Positions 1-12,756 of a stretch of 64,000 nucleotides of DNA are shown here, one piece after another. The notes below the pieces were generated by a model that saw only the letters and a list, made by a program, of their open reading frames with translations, had not been told where the DNA came from and did not search any database. Source of the stretch: Beroe forskalii (Eukaryota > Ctenophora > Nuda > Beroida > Beroidae); assembly GCA_011033025.1 (NCBI GenBank), contig WFMF01000350.1, positions 1 through 64,000 of the forward strand, given 5' to 3'. Every line of letters begins with the position of its first letter. The first letter of the stretch is position 1. The translations under genes were made by a program, and so were the position numbers.

Positions 1-275
1 AGGGGAAGCAGCTGGGTTTTCCCTTCAAGAGCGGGGTTGTTGGGGAGCAGCGGGTTTTTTCTCAAGAGCTGGGTTTTGCCTCAAGGAGCAGCTGGGTTAG
101 TTCTCAAGGAGCTGGGTTTGCTCAGGGAGCAGCTGGGTTTGCTCTCAGGGAGCAGCTGGGTTTGCTCTCAAAGAGCGCTGAGTTTGATCTCAATGAGCTG
201 GGTTTGCCTAGGAGGTTTGCTTTGGGGGTTTGCTCTCAAAGAGCTGAGCCGACCAATGAGCTGGGTTTGTTTTTG
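1..275. repeat. Minisatellite, ~23-24 bp unit
   Basis: Imperfect tandem copies of a unit reading roughly GGAGCAGCTGGGTTTGCTCT plus three or four bases fill this stretch. Units vary in length, and the array starts before the window. It is open in more than one frame simply because it is a repeat; no gene is supported. Bases 276-409 show nothing recognisable. Confidence 0.8.
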
Positions 276-409
276 GGGGAACAGAAGTCACAGTCTACTG
301 CATTATTCAGTCTGTGGCATCTTTTGTGTTGCTTTGTTCTTTCAAAGAAGAGGTGGAAGGTTTGTCAATTGTCTTTTGTATGGTAAAAGGGTCCCAAGAG
401 TTGTGAAGT

Positions 410-1235
410 TTACGTCAAATGGATCCATTGGATCCATCATGTCCATTGGACATCCATAGAACATCCATTGAGCATGTATTGAACAGATGTCAATCAGTAA
501 AATTGTCAAATGGTGTTCAATTCTTCAATTGATCCAATGGATCCATTGGATCCATTTTTGATGTTCAATGGACATGTTGAATGGATCCAATGGATGTTCA
601 ATGGATGTTCAATGGATCCATTTGAGTGGATTCAATGGAGACAGTCACCAAACATGGTTTGGTAGATGGACATCATTCTGGTATTTTTATCCACTGGATC
701 CATTGTGTCCATTGAATCCAATGGATCCATTGTATCCATTGAATCTAATGGATCCATTGTGTCCATTGAACACCATTGGACATGTCCACTGGATCCATTG
801 CACATTTTGTCCATTGGATCCATTGTGTCCAATGGACAAAATGAATCCATTGGATCAAATGGGCACAATGTGCAATGGATCCATTGTGTCCAATGGATCC
901 CTTGTGTCCAATGGACCAAATGGATTCAATGGAACCATTGTTTTTAATGGACCAAATTGATCCATTGGATTCAATGGACACTATGTGCAATGGATCCAAT
1001 AGACACACCAATGGTGTTCAATGGACATAATGGATCCATCGAATAAAGATACCAGATTGATGTTGGTCTACAAAACCATGTAACTAGGTGATTGTGTCCA
1101 TTGAATCCACACAGATGGATCCATTGCACACCATTGGACATTTTTACTGATGGACATCATGATCATGTTCAATGGATGTTCATTGGATGTCCAATTGATG
1201 TCCATTGGACCTGATGGGTCCAATGGGTCCATCGG
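410..1235. repeat. GGATCC-rich palindromic simple repeat
   Basis: Dozens of permutations of AATGGATCCATTGTGTCCAT and its complement fill about 0.8 kb. Because the core ATGGATCCAT is self-complementary, both strands look alike and both carry open frames that are repeat artefacts. The array is irregular rather than a strict head-to-tail satellite. Confidence 0.8.
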
Positions 1236-1249
1236 CAAGATTCACAACT

Positions 1250-1880
1250 CTTGTGACCCTTTGCAGTGTGTAATGTTCCTCTTTTTGAGGAAGTCTGCTG
1301 GGAAAAGGTTGAGGAGATTTGAGATCACTTTTGTGGTCATTCAGGATCATCTTGGAATCTTAGGTTTGTAGATGGAGGGGTGGAAGGGAGGAATGTCTTG
1401 AGGATATGATCTGTCTGTTGAAGGACACAAGGGACAGAGAAGTTCTCAGAGACTTTTGTCATCATGGGATTCATACTGGAGGAGGGTGTGTTGTCTGATT
1501 TAAGGTGTTGAGGGTGCAGAGATTATAGGCACATCAGGACTTGTCAGTGATGACACTGTGCCTGGAAGAGGTAGCGGTCAAGTGGAGCTGTAGTGTAGGA
1601 GGTTGGTGTGGGTGGGTTTCCTGCAGACTAAAATGCCAGGTGGATGAGGATGTCAATGAAGGGTATGATGCTGTCTATGAGGGAGTTGATGACGGTAAGG
1701 AAGATGTCTTCTGCCTCTGAAGGATACCAGGCAATAATCAATGAAGAGGCAGTGGGAGTAAGGAAGGTCAGGAGAGGTATAGAGGGCCAGTTATGCTTCT
1801 CTGATCTCTACAAGTTGTAATACTTTACTGTGAGGGGGAACACATGGGACCACATGCTTTTTGAGGGTAGAATTTGTTGA
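1250..1880 (-). pseudogene. Decayed Penelope-like retroelement, reverse transcriptase C-terminal part
   Basis: Read on the minus strand, short peptide blocks in different frames follow the order expected for the end of a Penelope-like RT: a block with PFIDILI (family form PFLD-L-I), then VCRKPTHTN (family form VYRKPTHTD), then DRYL followed by a His pair, then a region with SSLPPLH. The blocks are separated by frameshifts and stops, so nothing is translatable. Penelope-like elements encode an RT and often a GIY-YIG endonuclease; no endonuclease is seen here. The assignment rests on motif matches read by eye. Confidence 0.5.
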
Positions 1881-2128
1881 CCCAATAATACTTTCTGGTC
1901 TACCAGACCATGCTTGTCTACCAGATTTGTCTGTCAGACTGATGTAATGAACTCCAACGGCCTGAGTCCTAGAAATTATCTGCCGAATATCCCCATTATA
2001 CTTATAGGTAGTTCATTATTGGTGTTTGTGAGTAAAAGCTTTGATCTCTGTATAATTTCTCCTTTCCTTCCCCTCTCTCCATATTATGTAAATCATAAAC
2101 ATAAATAACTTAATAGGCATTGGTATAG

Positions 2129-5100
2129 ATGGATGTGATCTTTGAAAAGCAGATACCTACATGGATAGAAGAACCCTCCTGCAACAAGTGCCGGCAACAA
2201 CTTACCTTATGCATTTCATATAATACAAATAGTTCTGGTGAGTTTTTGTTCATAATTCACATTTGTGCTTCCAAATTTAAGCCTCAGTGTGAAATTAAGT
2301 TTTGCAGTTATAACCAGCTATCTCAAAACTAATTATCCAAGTAATGATAAGTTACCTATGTTCATTATGAGTTTTATTTATACTACAGAGATAAACTTGG
2401 ATCCATTTTGCAGGGCAAAGGAAAGACTTGAACATCAGAGTGACCAATCCTGAAAATGCTTTCATGCTTTATTCTTTGAAATTAAATGAGGATGAATACC
2501 ACAACCTAAAGACACAACAAGGTATTTATCTACCCAGTAGTTGATAGTGGGTTGGGTTTATGAATTATTTGTTCATTCAGCTCATTTGCTATGGCCTATG
2601 TCCACTGACCTTCACTTTCCCTGTTGGGAAGAAGGGAAAGCACATTTCTGTCAAATTTTTATTCATTAATCCACCTGGATGCCCTTCTAAGCTTGCTAGC
2701 AACCACTTGCCTTGCTTTTTATGAGTTTTCTGATGAAATTGTTTCCATGAACCTTTAATAGCATGATTAAATCTAACTCTGTTTCTTATAATTTGAGGAC
2801 TGAATGGTTAAATTTTCCACCAGGATTACTGATAGACTTCCCATCTTTCCCCTCAATGTTCATTGAAAGACTGAAGGCATGTGAAAGTGGAGAGGAAAAG
2901 TTTGAGCTCCATCTCATTGTCCAGCACTCTTCAGCAGTGTTACAGGTGAATGGTGATCAATCTCTGCTCATTTGAAATACGTTGATGTATTCACACAACC
3001 ATTGACCAATATAAATCATTCAATAATCAGAGGAATGATTTGAGATGATGCTGACTATATTCAATTTATTTGGCATGTATCACCTCACATACCCCTACAG
3101 GTGGTTGAAGTCAACCCATTCAAGCATCTTGTCCATCTCTCTCTGACCATGTCATGTGCAACTGACTCTGTCATCAAGACATACCTTGCAGGTTGGGTTT
3201 AAAATTCTTTCTTCTAAGTTTTAAGGCTTGAAGAACTCTGGTTTTAGTATTACTGTAATAGTTTATCTTCTGACAGTCTGAAGCTAATGAGAAATTTAGA
3301 AACTTGCATTGTTTGATTGGGTTCCAATTGTCACTTCTTCAGAGTGTTTAAGAGATTTACAAACACGATACCAATGCCTACAAGAGAAAGCTGAATCGGA
3401 AATGAAGCTGTCCTCAGAAAAGATTACAAGTTTAGAAGAAAGTCTGATCCAACTCAAGTCACAAATTCAAGGTACTGTCATATGAATTATTGATAACTCT
3501 GGCAAAGAATTAAAACTCTGCTTCTCACTGCTCAAGAGCTGTTTTTATCCATCAATTTGATCTGGCAAAGAATGCTCGGTTTATCTAATCAGATCTTTTG
3601 TTGATGTAAAAGAAATCATTCTACAAGCTTTACAATTGCATGGTATCAACCTGACCTCTTGTTAGGTAGTGAACGGACCAAAGAGTTGGAGATAGGAGAA
3701 CAGACTGCTTTGATGAAGGAGCAGGTGCAGAAGGAACGAGATGCTGCCAAGCAGTTCCAGGAGGAATTGCAGGTAAAAGCTTAACCATAGGAACCAGGTT
3801 GACATTGACCAATCAGATGATTGACCAATCACCATCCGATTTTATCGGCGAGTTGATTGGTCAAAGTCAACATGTAATACTCAGTGAAAGCTAATACAGT
3901 GCTGATAAATTTAGTTCTCATGAGAGGAGTTTGAAATAATTCTGGGGAACACGAATGCAAGAAACAATCATAATTATTATGGTGAAGGATTTTCCTTAAT
4001 AATTAATAAGTACTCTGGAAACCTTCAATAAGCAGCTTAATTAAATTCTTAATGCTTAATTAAATTATCGTCTCCAGGAGCGAGCACGATCAACTGAAGT
4101 TCAGCTGGATAACAGAATCAAGGAACTGGAGGCCAAGTCTAAGAAACTCTTCGATGAGAAATGCAGATTTGAGCTGCAGAATAGAGAGTTGATTGCCAAG
4201 GTTGGCTGCTCTTTCCAATGTGTTTTTGCATGTTGTTGAATCGCTGATTTTGAGTTATTATTGTGTAAACGAATAGAATGTGATTATATGGCCTGGTCAC
4301 TTGTTTGTATTTCCTGATGCTTGTTGAATGTAATATGCAATTTTGCAAACTATTTGAAGTTTTCTATCACATTAGGTTAAAATATATGAAGAAGAAAGGG
4401 TTGCTGATAAGGCTGAGATAAAACGGCTGAAGTTGGAGAAGTCTGAAGTTGATAAGGATAAACAGAAAGATGTGGTGAGACTATCTTTATACCTTTATAT
4501 TCTTGTGACTGTGTCTTAGTACGTATGCCAGCTTTATAAATTAACCGAATTCAGATTTATCTAAGACACCAAGGTCGTTATATCTGAGACAACGCCTATT
4601 GAGCTATTGATACGATCCCGAAATCACCTTGAAATTGACCAATCACCGTGCGATTTGACAGTCAACTCGCTCCCTGATTGGCCGAATGTCAAAGTGACCC
4701 CAATGACACTCATCACATTCTCCTCAGACGGAGATGCACTCCATCAAAACCCAGCTGGCAGTCTGCCGACAAGAACTCAAAGACCACGACCAGACCATTT
4801 CCAACCTGAGGGAACAGAAGGGGAAGCTGGAGGATCAGAAGGCAAAGTTGGAAGACCAGGTGGACACGCAGCATTACCAATGTGTGAAGCTGGAGAATAC
4901 TGTCAGGAGCGTTAGTGATGAGGTGAGTTGGGGAATGGGGAGGGGAATGAGGGAAAGGGGGAATTGGAAGAGAATGGGGAATAGGAAATACTGATTAGGG
5001 AATGGTTATGATTATGGATTGGTAAATGTTATGGTGTGACTCATTATACCAAGTGGAAATTATATTAGTGATTCTGTAAGTCAATCTGAGTGTTTGAGAG

Positions 5101-8100
5101 AACTGAATTCATATTTCATAGGGTCCATCAATTTCAGGTCGTCAAGGGGAACGAGATCATATCTAAGATGCAGAATGAAATAAAGAACTACAGAAGCAAA
5201 ATAAAGATCAAGCAGATGCAAATCATTCAGCAGGAAAAGGTACAAATCTGCTGCATGATTATTGAGAAATCAATGGAGATTCGAGGCACAATTCAGTATA
5301 ATTTGTAAACCTTATATCCCTTCTTTTTTCCTAAACCTCATCCCTTCAGACTTCAGTAAAATGACAGAACTTAATTTTGATTGAAAATCCAATAATATTT
5401 TACACCCTTCAGAGCCTGCAAGACAAGGCAGCGGAGACTAAGTCCCAACAAGACAAGATATCTTCTCTGGAAACTGAGGTGACAGACAAGCAGAATGTTC
5501 TGGAGAAACTGGAGGCTTGTAAACAGGAGATGGAGGAAAATATTGAGGAGGTGAGTGTTTCACAGGTGCCGTAGGATGAGAGTTGTTCTGAATTCACAAA
5601 CGTAAAAACGGCGGTCATGTAGGCGTTTTCAGAACTCGCGACATCAAAATATGCCAGTGCATGTCGCTTTATAATTTTATATTTGCGAAAAGATTTGATC
5701 TATGAAAGGTTTGTTGCATTGTGAACTCTAATCTAACTGTTATCGCAGTATCAAAAGACACTGAAGAGCAACGAGAACGTTATCGCGTGGCTGAACAAGC
5801 AAATCAACGACAAAGTGAGCCTCGGACCCCGGTCTCTGCCCTCCCTTCTCCGTAACACTGACGCACCAAGAGAGGGCGCTGGGGCGAGGACTACGGGGGA
5901 TAACATGAGATACGGGGCTCCGATCACAGGGGTGCAGGATGGGAGACAGGGCGGGAAGGTGATGAACCAGTATGGGCAGGAAATCAGGTAATTGTGCAAT
6001 TAAAACTTTAAACACTATCTTACATGTTTTGTCTGGTTTATTACTTTTTGTCCTTTCTCATATTTTCTTACTCATTCTATATCATTAGGTACTGATTTCA
6101 TTCTTGTCAGATTGTCTGAGAACAAAAACTTTCATTCTTTTATTTCACACGCTGTCACGCTAACGTATCCCTACTAACGTATGTTCTAGGTACAACAAGG
6201 GAATCTCGTCAACTCCAGCTCTACAAGGAAATATATTCCAAAATAACTCAAGTTAGTAGAGCTTCATTTCGCCGCAATTCATGATAGTTATAGTGACTCT
6301 CGATATTATTCTTTACTTTATCCCAAATTCAAATTCTAATGAAACTGAAATGATCCCCGTTTTTCACACCATTTTCTCCTCAGAAGGCAGTAAAGGCGAA
6401 GATTTCCACCATTTGTCTTCCTTTGAGAACTCTAAGAAAGACGACAGTATCCTGGACGAGTGTTATTTGAAGAATTCCGATGATATGGTGGATGATACGC
6501 TCAAATCTGCCGTGTCGGAGACCCCCCAAAGTCAGGTCAGTGACCGGTGTCAGATTGTGATTTGATTCTACAGTGGTTACTTTGTTAATAATAAAAGTAC
6601 AGTGGTTACTTTGTCAAAAATAAAAATTTTCATCCAAAATGAATTACAATTGGTCTGAATTGCCTTTTTAACACAAAATACATGTACTGTGGCCCTTTTG
6701 GATAAGTAAAAGTCTGTATAAGAAAATTTGAAGAAAATGCCTTTTTTGACCGAGAATTACCGTTTTTCTCCATCTTTTTGACTTGTAGGCCACAAATTAA
6801 GTTAGTATTGGCTGAAATTTGGTTTCCAAGCTTATTTCATGATGCCAAACGATGTTCCATCGGTTTCTGGAAATTTGATTTTTGAAGAAAGATGAATTTT
6901 TGACCCGAAAAAACACTGGACTATACACTGGGATTTTTTCCAATTTCGGGTGAAAAATTTGACTTTGTCGAAATGTCATGAAACCAATTGTTTGTTGTTT
7001 GGCATCTCATTGCGACCTCCGAAACCAATTTTCAGGCGAATCCAGTGTAATTTGTGGCCTCCAGGGCCAGAAAGGGTACTTTTTTCGAAAAAACGAAAAT
7101 TTCGTCATTTTGGTCCAAAATGGGTTGGGGATGGTCTGAATTGCCTTTTTATGTCATAAAACAAGTATTTGGGTCCTTCTGGATGAATAAGAGTCCGTAC
7201 AATTAAATTTTTCAAAAACTCATTTTTTGGCTCAGAATTCCCGTTTTTCTCCCTCTTTTTGGCCTGTAGGCCACAAATCAAGTTCATATTAGCTGAAATT
7301 TGGTTTCCGAGATTATTTTATGATGCCAAACGATATTCAATCGGTTTCGGGGAATTTCGAGAAAGTCGAATTTTTGACCCGAAAAAAACACCTTACGTAC
7401 GTTTTGGTTTACGTTTTGGTGAGTTTGACTGGGCGTGCTCAGGACATCTGCGTCATGCGCGTCTCCTTCCAGCTCAGCAATGAGTTGTTGTTCACAGCAG
7501 TGTACCCCGGAACAGGTGGCAGAACTGCCCAAGGAACTTACCCCAAACCGATCTTGAAGCTATCAAGTGACTTCAGATGTGAGACCTCCGATGGCAAGAT
7601 ATTCCAAAGCTGAGCTGCTCTAACACCAAACGAACTGTCGTAGTCACTGAACAGAGAACTGGGCTTTGGTGTTAATCTGCGGGATGAGTGCCTTGATCCC
7701 AAGTCGAGGATGGTGCTTAAACTGCATCTCGACATCATTTGGAGCATGGTTATTGATTATCTTCCATACTTGGATGATGCAGTATCTTTCTCTCCGACGT
7801 TGAAGTGACAAAATTTTTGTAGCTCTCATATCTTTTGAGTCCATTTATTTTCCTTACAAAGCATCGTTGGATGTTCTCTAGCTTTGAATGTCTGATATTT
7901 TGACAGGGTTCCAAACAGGACAGCAGTATTCAAGCCTGGAACGGACCATTGACTTATAAAGAGTCAGCATGACAAGGGAGGATCGGTCACAGAAGGCACT
8001 TAGAACCCAGGATGACATCTTTCTAGCTCCTTGAACAGTTTGTTCGATGAGGTGACCATGATCTATCGCTTGAGACAAGGACACCTAAATCTTTAGCAGT

Positions 8101-10857
8101 GCCCATAACTTCGATAATATGTCCCTTTGGAGTTTTGTATTCTACATTTTCAGGGTAAAAAGGTAGTTGTCTTAGAAGGTAGGAACTGTTCAGAGGATAG
8201 CTGAGCAGTTGGAATTTGTCTTCATGGAGCTCCATGTTATTCATGGTCGACCAATGTATTACTCTGCACAGGTCTTCTTGTATTTTAGCAGTACATTCTA
8301 AACCAAACACCCTTGAGATCAACTTGGTGTCGTCTGCGAAGCATAATCCCTTGCAGTTTTTGAGTGTAGGGAGGAGGTCGTTTATGTATAAAAGGAACAG
8401 TATTGGCCCTAGTACTGTACCTTGTGGGACTCCACTAACCACAGGTTGGGCTGATGATGAAACCCCTTCCACCTGAACAGTTTGGGTTCGATTTGTGAGG
8501 AACTCTTCAATCCAGGATAGGACTTTACCGCCAATGCCATATCGCTTGAGCTTTTCCAACAGTACTTGATGGTCTACTTTGTCGAATGCCTTCGAATAAT
8601 CGAGGTAAATCACATCTACTTCGTCATTGCTATTTAGGCAGCTGTAGATGAACTCGATGTGGCTAAGCAGCTGGGTCAAACAACTGCGCTTTTTCCTGAA
8701 TCCATGCTGGTTGTTACTGATGAAGTTTGAGTTTTCGAGAAAGTCCACAAGCCTGTCTCTCATAACCCGCTCAAAGGTCTTAAAAGGTCTTACTATACAC
8801 TGGGACTTTTTTCGGGTCAAAAATTCGACTTTTCCGAAATGTCATGAAACCGATTGCTCATTGTTTGGTATCACAGTGCGACCTCCGAAACCAAAGTTCA
8901 GGCAAATCGAGTGTAATTTGTGGCCACCAGGGCCAGAAAGGGCACTTTTTTCAAAAAACAAAAATTTCCTTATTTTGGCCCAAGAAGGGCTGAAGATGGT
9001 CTGAATTGCCTTTTTATGTCACAAAACATGTATTTGGGTCCCTTTGGATGATTGAAAGTCCGTATAATTAAATTTAAAGAAAATGCATTTTTTGACCGTT
9101 TTTCTCCTTCTTTTTGGCCTGCAGGCCCTAAATCAAGTTCATATTGGCTGAAATTTGGTGTCCGAGATTCTTTTATGATGCCAAACGATGTTCAATCGGT
9201 TTCAAGGAATTTCGAGAAAGTCGAATTTTTGACCCGAAAAAACACCTTACTATACACTGGGACTTTTTTCAGGTCAAAAATTCGACTTTCTCGAAATGTC
9301 ATAAAACCGATTGCTCATTGTTTGGCATCTCAGTGGGACCTCCGAAACCAAAGTTCAGGCAAATCCAGTGTAATTTGTGGCCTCCAGGGCCAGAAAGGGT
9401 ACTTTTTTCGAAAAAACGAAAATTTCGTCATTTTGGTCCAAAATGGGTTGGGGATGGTCTGAATTGCCTTGTTATGTCATAAAACAAGTATTTGGGTCCT
9501 TCTGGATTAATAAGAGTCCGTACAATTAAATTTTTCAAAAAATCATTTTTTGGCCCAGAATTCCCGTTTTTCTCCTTCTTTTTGGCCTGCAGGCCCTAAA
9601 TCAAGTTCATATTGGCTGAAATTTGGTGTCCGAGATTCTTTTATGATGCCAAACGATGTTCAATCGGTTTCAGGGAATTTCGAGAAAGTCGATTTTTTAC
9701 GCGAAAAAAACACTGGACTATACACTGGGACTTTTTTCGGGCCAAAAATTCGACTTTCCCGAAATGTCATGAAATTAATTTTATATTGTTTGGCATCTCA
9801 GTGCGACCTCCGAACCCAAATTTCAGGCAAATCGAGTGTAATTTGTGGCCACCAGGGCCAGAAAAGGTACTTTTTCGAAAAAACGAAAATTTCGTCATTT
9901 TGGTCCAAAATGGGTTGGGGATGGTCTGAATTGCCTTGTTATGTCATAAAACAAGTATTTGGGTCCTTCTGGATGAATAAGAGTCCGTACAATTAAATTT
10001 TTCAAAAACTCATTTTTTGGCCCAGAATTCCTGTTTTTCTTCCTCTTTTTGGCCTGTAGGCCACAAATCAAGTTCATATTGGCTGAAATTTGGTTTCCGA
10101 GATTATTTTATGATGCCAAACGATGTTCCGTCGGTTTCCGGAAATTTGGAGAAAGTCGAATTTTTGACCCGAAAAAAACACTGGACTATACACTGGGATT
10201 TTTTTCCAATTTTGGGTGAAAAATTTGATTTTGTCGAAATGTCATGAAACCAATTGTTTGTTGTTTGGCATCTCATTGCGACCTCCGAAACCAATATTCA
10301 GGCAAATCGAGTGTGATTTGTGCCCCTAGGACGAAAAAGGGCATTTTCGGGGGAAAAAATCGCAATTTTGACCCAAAATGAGTTGAAACTGGTCTGACTT
10401 GCCATTTATTAATGTCATAAAAACGCACGAAACATGTAATTTGGTCCTTCTGGATGAGTAAAAGTCTTTTACAGGTTATCACTCTGGGAAGAAACAGGAA
10501 AGTTTTACAACAGAAGCAAAACTTTTCATCTAATTCCAATCAGAGCAAATCTGCAACGTCTCTCAAGCGTAAGTTTGTATATTCAAACTTTACTGAAAAT
10601 ATTTGCATGCATGATTCTTTGGTGGTTAGCTGCTTTCAAATGTTATGTCATTGTTTTCGATTTATTCCGTATTTTATTCAGATTTGGAGTTGATAGACTT
10701 CACCTTAACCATTTTCATTGGCAGAAGTGTAACTTAAACCTTTCTCTTTTTCAGAAATGTCAAAGGCGGACGACCCTCCCCTGATGAAAGCTTATGCACC
10801 ATGAAGATGCTAAAGATCGTTAGAATCAACTGTCACCAGATTCAACTGACACCTTGA
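2129..10857 (+). CDS. SASS6: Spindle assembly abnormal protein 6 homolog (SAS-6), 16 exons, complete
   Basis: SAS-6 forms the ninefold cartwheel that templates centrioles. Exons that keep frame with GT-AG introns: 2129-2237, 2414-2521, 2824-2945, 3101-3191, 3343-3471, 3666-3772, 4078-4200, 4376-4474, 4728-4922, 5138-5239, 5413-5550, 5749-5987, 6190-6251, 6384-6535, 10474-10568, 10755-10857. They total 1974 nt, 657 codons plus stop, the same length as I recall for human SASS6. Residues 1-143 are the globular head: the SAS-6 signature includes QGLLIDFPSFP and VEVNPFKHL, the Phe (residue 120) matching the conserved head-dimerisation Phe. Residues ~150-480 are heptad-like coiled coil; NENVIAWLN at 449-457 is a conserved block near its end. 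The remainder is Ser/Lys-rich and probably disordered. The start is the first ATG of the head exon. Intron 14 is swollen by repeats. Exon boundaries are by-eye calls; exons 13-16 are the least certain. Confidence 0.93.
3799..3870. repeat. CCAAT-palindrome element in SASS6 intron 6
   Basis: The arms TTGACATTGACCAATCA and TTGATTGGTCAAAGTCAA are near-perfect inverted repeats, and a second GACCAATCA lies between them. It belongs to the CCAAT-palindrome family defined at 27715-27830, but lacks the GCGCGC stem. Confidence 0.6.
4628..4694. repeat. CCAAT-palindrome element in SASS6 intron 8
   Basis: TTGAAATTGACCAATCA on the left faces CTGATTGGCCGAATGTCAA on the right, with GTGCGATTTGAC and GTCAACTCGC between. 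It is a degenerate copy of the CCAAT-palindrome family and ends about 35 bp before exon 9. Confidence 0.6.
6640..10472. repeat. ~465 bp tandem repeat array in SASS6 intron 14
   Basis: The landmark GGTCTGAATTGCC (diverged in the last unit) recurs near 6652, 7133, 8998, 9456, 9923 and 10391. Spacings are 481, 472 after subtracting the nested LINE, 458, 467 and 468 bp, so there are about eight-tenths to eight full units depending on how the edges are counted, with at least five consecutive full periods. Each unit also contains TATACACTGGGA and CGATGTT blocks and has long accidental open frames (up to ~150 codons) that repeat between units and carry no recognisable domain. Confidence 0.88.
7396..8788 (-). 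mobile_element. 5'-truncated non-LTR retrotransposon (Jockey/CR1-like RT) nested in the array
   Basis: On the minus strand the insert begins inside the RT domain (FERVMRDRLVDF, then NNQHGFRKKRSC, YLDYSKAFDKVDH, SGVPQGTVLGPILFLLYIND and the catalytic FADD at about 8340-8329). It continues in shifted frames to the usual C-terminal block with AAQLWNILP near 7600. A frameshift near 8050 and later breaks make it non-functional. The junctions are clean: CTTA occurs at 7392-7395 and 8789-8792 as a possible short target duplication interrupting a unit of the 465 bp array. The 3' end (left side) carries short repeats of AAAACGTA type. 5' truncation is typical of LINE insertion. Clade is not certain. 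Confidence 0.88.
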
Positions 10858-11515
10858 AAAACCAGAGAAACGGTCACGTGACCATTTTTACAAGCTCCCC
10901 TGTCACAGTGATCGGACTTTATCGAATTAGCAACTGTTAGGTAACACCGGTGTTTCAATACAACATCTGTAGTAGGGGGTATCAAGTTATGGCTTTCAAA
11001 AGTACCGCCGTTTTATGCCGTTATGCATCTTTTTTACTAGCAAATTTTTTCGTAATTTCTGGATAAAGTCGCGTTTCAGCGCTTTGTGTTTTGATAAATT
11101 GCGCGCGCGTTCCCAGATTTTTGGTACAAATGGCCCTTTGTTGAATTCCAACATTCTTTTGTAAGAAAAGTGACATTTCACAGACAATAGGTACACTCAA
11201 GAAGTAAGAACAAATGCTTTTGTATACTTTTAGCAATTGATATGGTCCCCTGAGGTCGAATGGCAAGCAAGATCGTAGAATGTTTGCGAATAAACCAATC
11301 ACTTACTACGTATTAATCAAGAACTATTTAATTTGACAGATGAGATTTAATTTATTCACAATTCACACAATTCAGTCTTTTTCCACATGAATTCTATGTC
11401 AGATGAATTATTTTTTAACTCAGAAGGCTGGTTTTAATGTAGACACATATTAGAATTTGGTAGTAGATGTAATTTTAAGCAATTTTCTATTTTTAGCCTG
11501 AAAAAATAAAGCTTT
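10858..11515 (+). other. SASS6 3' untranslated region with AATAAA signal
   Basis: An AATAAA hexamer at 11505-11510 lies about 650 bases after the stop codon of the reconstructed reading frame, in AT-rich sequence. Cleavage 10-30 bases further would define the 3' end. No other hexamer lies closer to the stop. Bases 11516-12180 show nothing recognisable. Confidence 0.6.
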
Positions 11516-12180
11516 TATCGATTGATTGTTTCTTCAAATCATTGTTTCTAAAGTAGATTGTAAATAGTGTCCCACTTCCCCAAAACACCATCTTAAATTT
11601 GCATGCTGAGAAGTTTAGTTGTTTACGAAATTCCTTAGAGAATTTACTTCCTAATTAATAAATATATGTACGACTAACTTCCTTCCAGAAGTGTTAAATA
11701 GTTTGCTTTAATTTGATGTCGTGATGTACATAGTGAATTTGTAAACTAAATTATATCATGATTAACATTTTACATATGAACGTCTTTCAATTCCTATACC
11801 CAAAAACAAATTCTGTCATTCCTCAATAGCTTTGGAAAGTTGGGGTGTTATTTTCAGGGCTAAATTGTGTGAGGGGGCGGGGCTAGTGGTCATTTCTCAG
11901 GGCACATGGAAGCTTTGGGGATGACGGGAACAGTTAATTATTCGGGCATGATTAATTGATAGTCTTAAATATTGATAATTCCACATGAAATACCGAGCTG
12001 GCAAGTCGCCAAACTAAGCTTCCAGTTTCCACGCTTCACCCCTTTTCTGCTACACGATGCAATAGCGCCTCATGTGATTCACTGATCCAGACCATGTCCT
12101 CTGATTAATGATTATAATGTATCATTTCACTGTTAGGGCAATAGTTGTACCTCTAATCTTTTGTATGATGTAGCAGGTGC

Positions 12181-12255
12181 AAATAGGGCGGTGTGACGTC
12201 ATCAATTCACCATTCTTAACTCTGACAATGACGTCATCTCAACTGCCTATTGTTC
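12181..12255. repeat. CPE copy, core type 2
   Basis: CPE means CRE-palindrome element, named here. The inner arm is AAATAGGCGGTT, mirrored as AACCGCCTATTT; outside it many copies extend with a G/C-rich arm close to AAACCCTGCGCACGAG. Cores carry TGACGTCA motifs. Core type 1 reads ACGTCATCAACTTACCAC then GCTATGATAATGACGTCA; type 2 has TTCACCATTCT then AAACCCTGATAATGACGTCA; type 3 has GCGCGCTGCCAAA. This copy has AAATAGGGCGG, two full TGACGTCA motifs, and a degenerate right arm CTGCCTATTG. Confidence 0.75.
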
Positions 12256-12756
12256 GACCTTTACACTTGTTCATTGGAACAATTGTAGTTTCTATTCTGG
12301 GGGTTTGATGATCAATTCAGGGTATATAACAAAAACATTGCCCTCCTCTGTTTATGTTTCGTTGTAAATTGTATTCCATACAATTCTTAGAACAATATCA
12401 AGCCCGAGAAATAATTTACGCAAGAAATATTACCCTCATTGTAATTTCATTACGTTTCTTTGTCCTCTAGTAATTGTTACACAATTAATAATTATAGAAA
12501 ATGTAAATAGCAGCCTCTAGGGACTTGCAGTATTGTTGATCTAATTATGCCAATGTATACATTTGCCTTATGAAAACAAACTTCTTGATCGAATTTGCAT
12601 ATTATATTAGCGGTAAGAATGAGAGCACAAACAAGACACTGAATTTCCCTTTCGCTGGGGTGCTGTTTTGAAACAAATCTACATCCTAGCGCGAAAGATG
12701 TCGTTGTTTTCAGTCGGAAGACCATCACTTTGTCCTCACTGTTTTGACTTTTTTCA

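Noticed and set aside
568..1011. Open frames of 88-130 codons on both strands
   Set aside because: They come from the palindromic GGATCC repeat, which gives similar frames on both strands.
9052..9996. Open frames of 105-148 codons in SASS6 intron 14
   Set aside because: They recur in each unit of the ~465 bp tandem array, differ by frame and have no domain.
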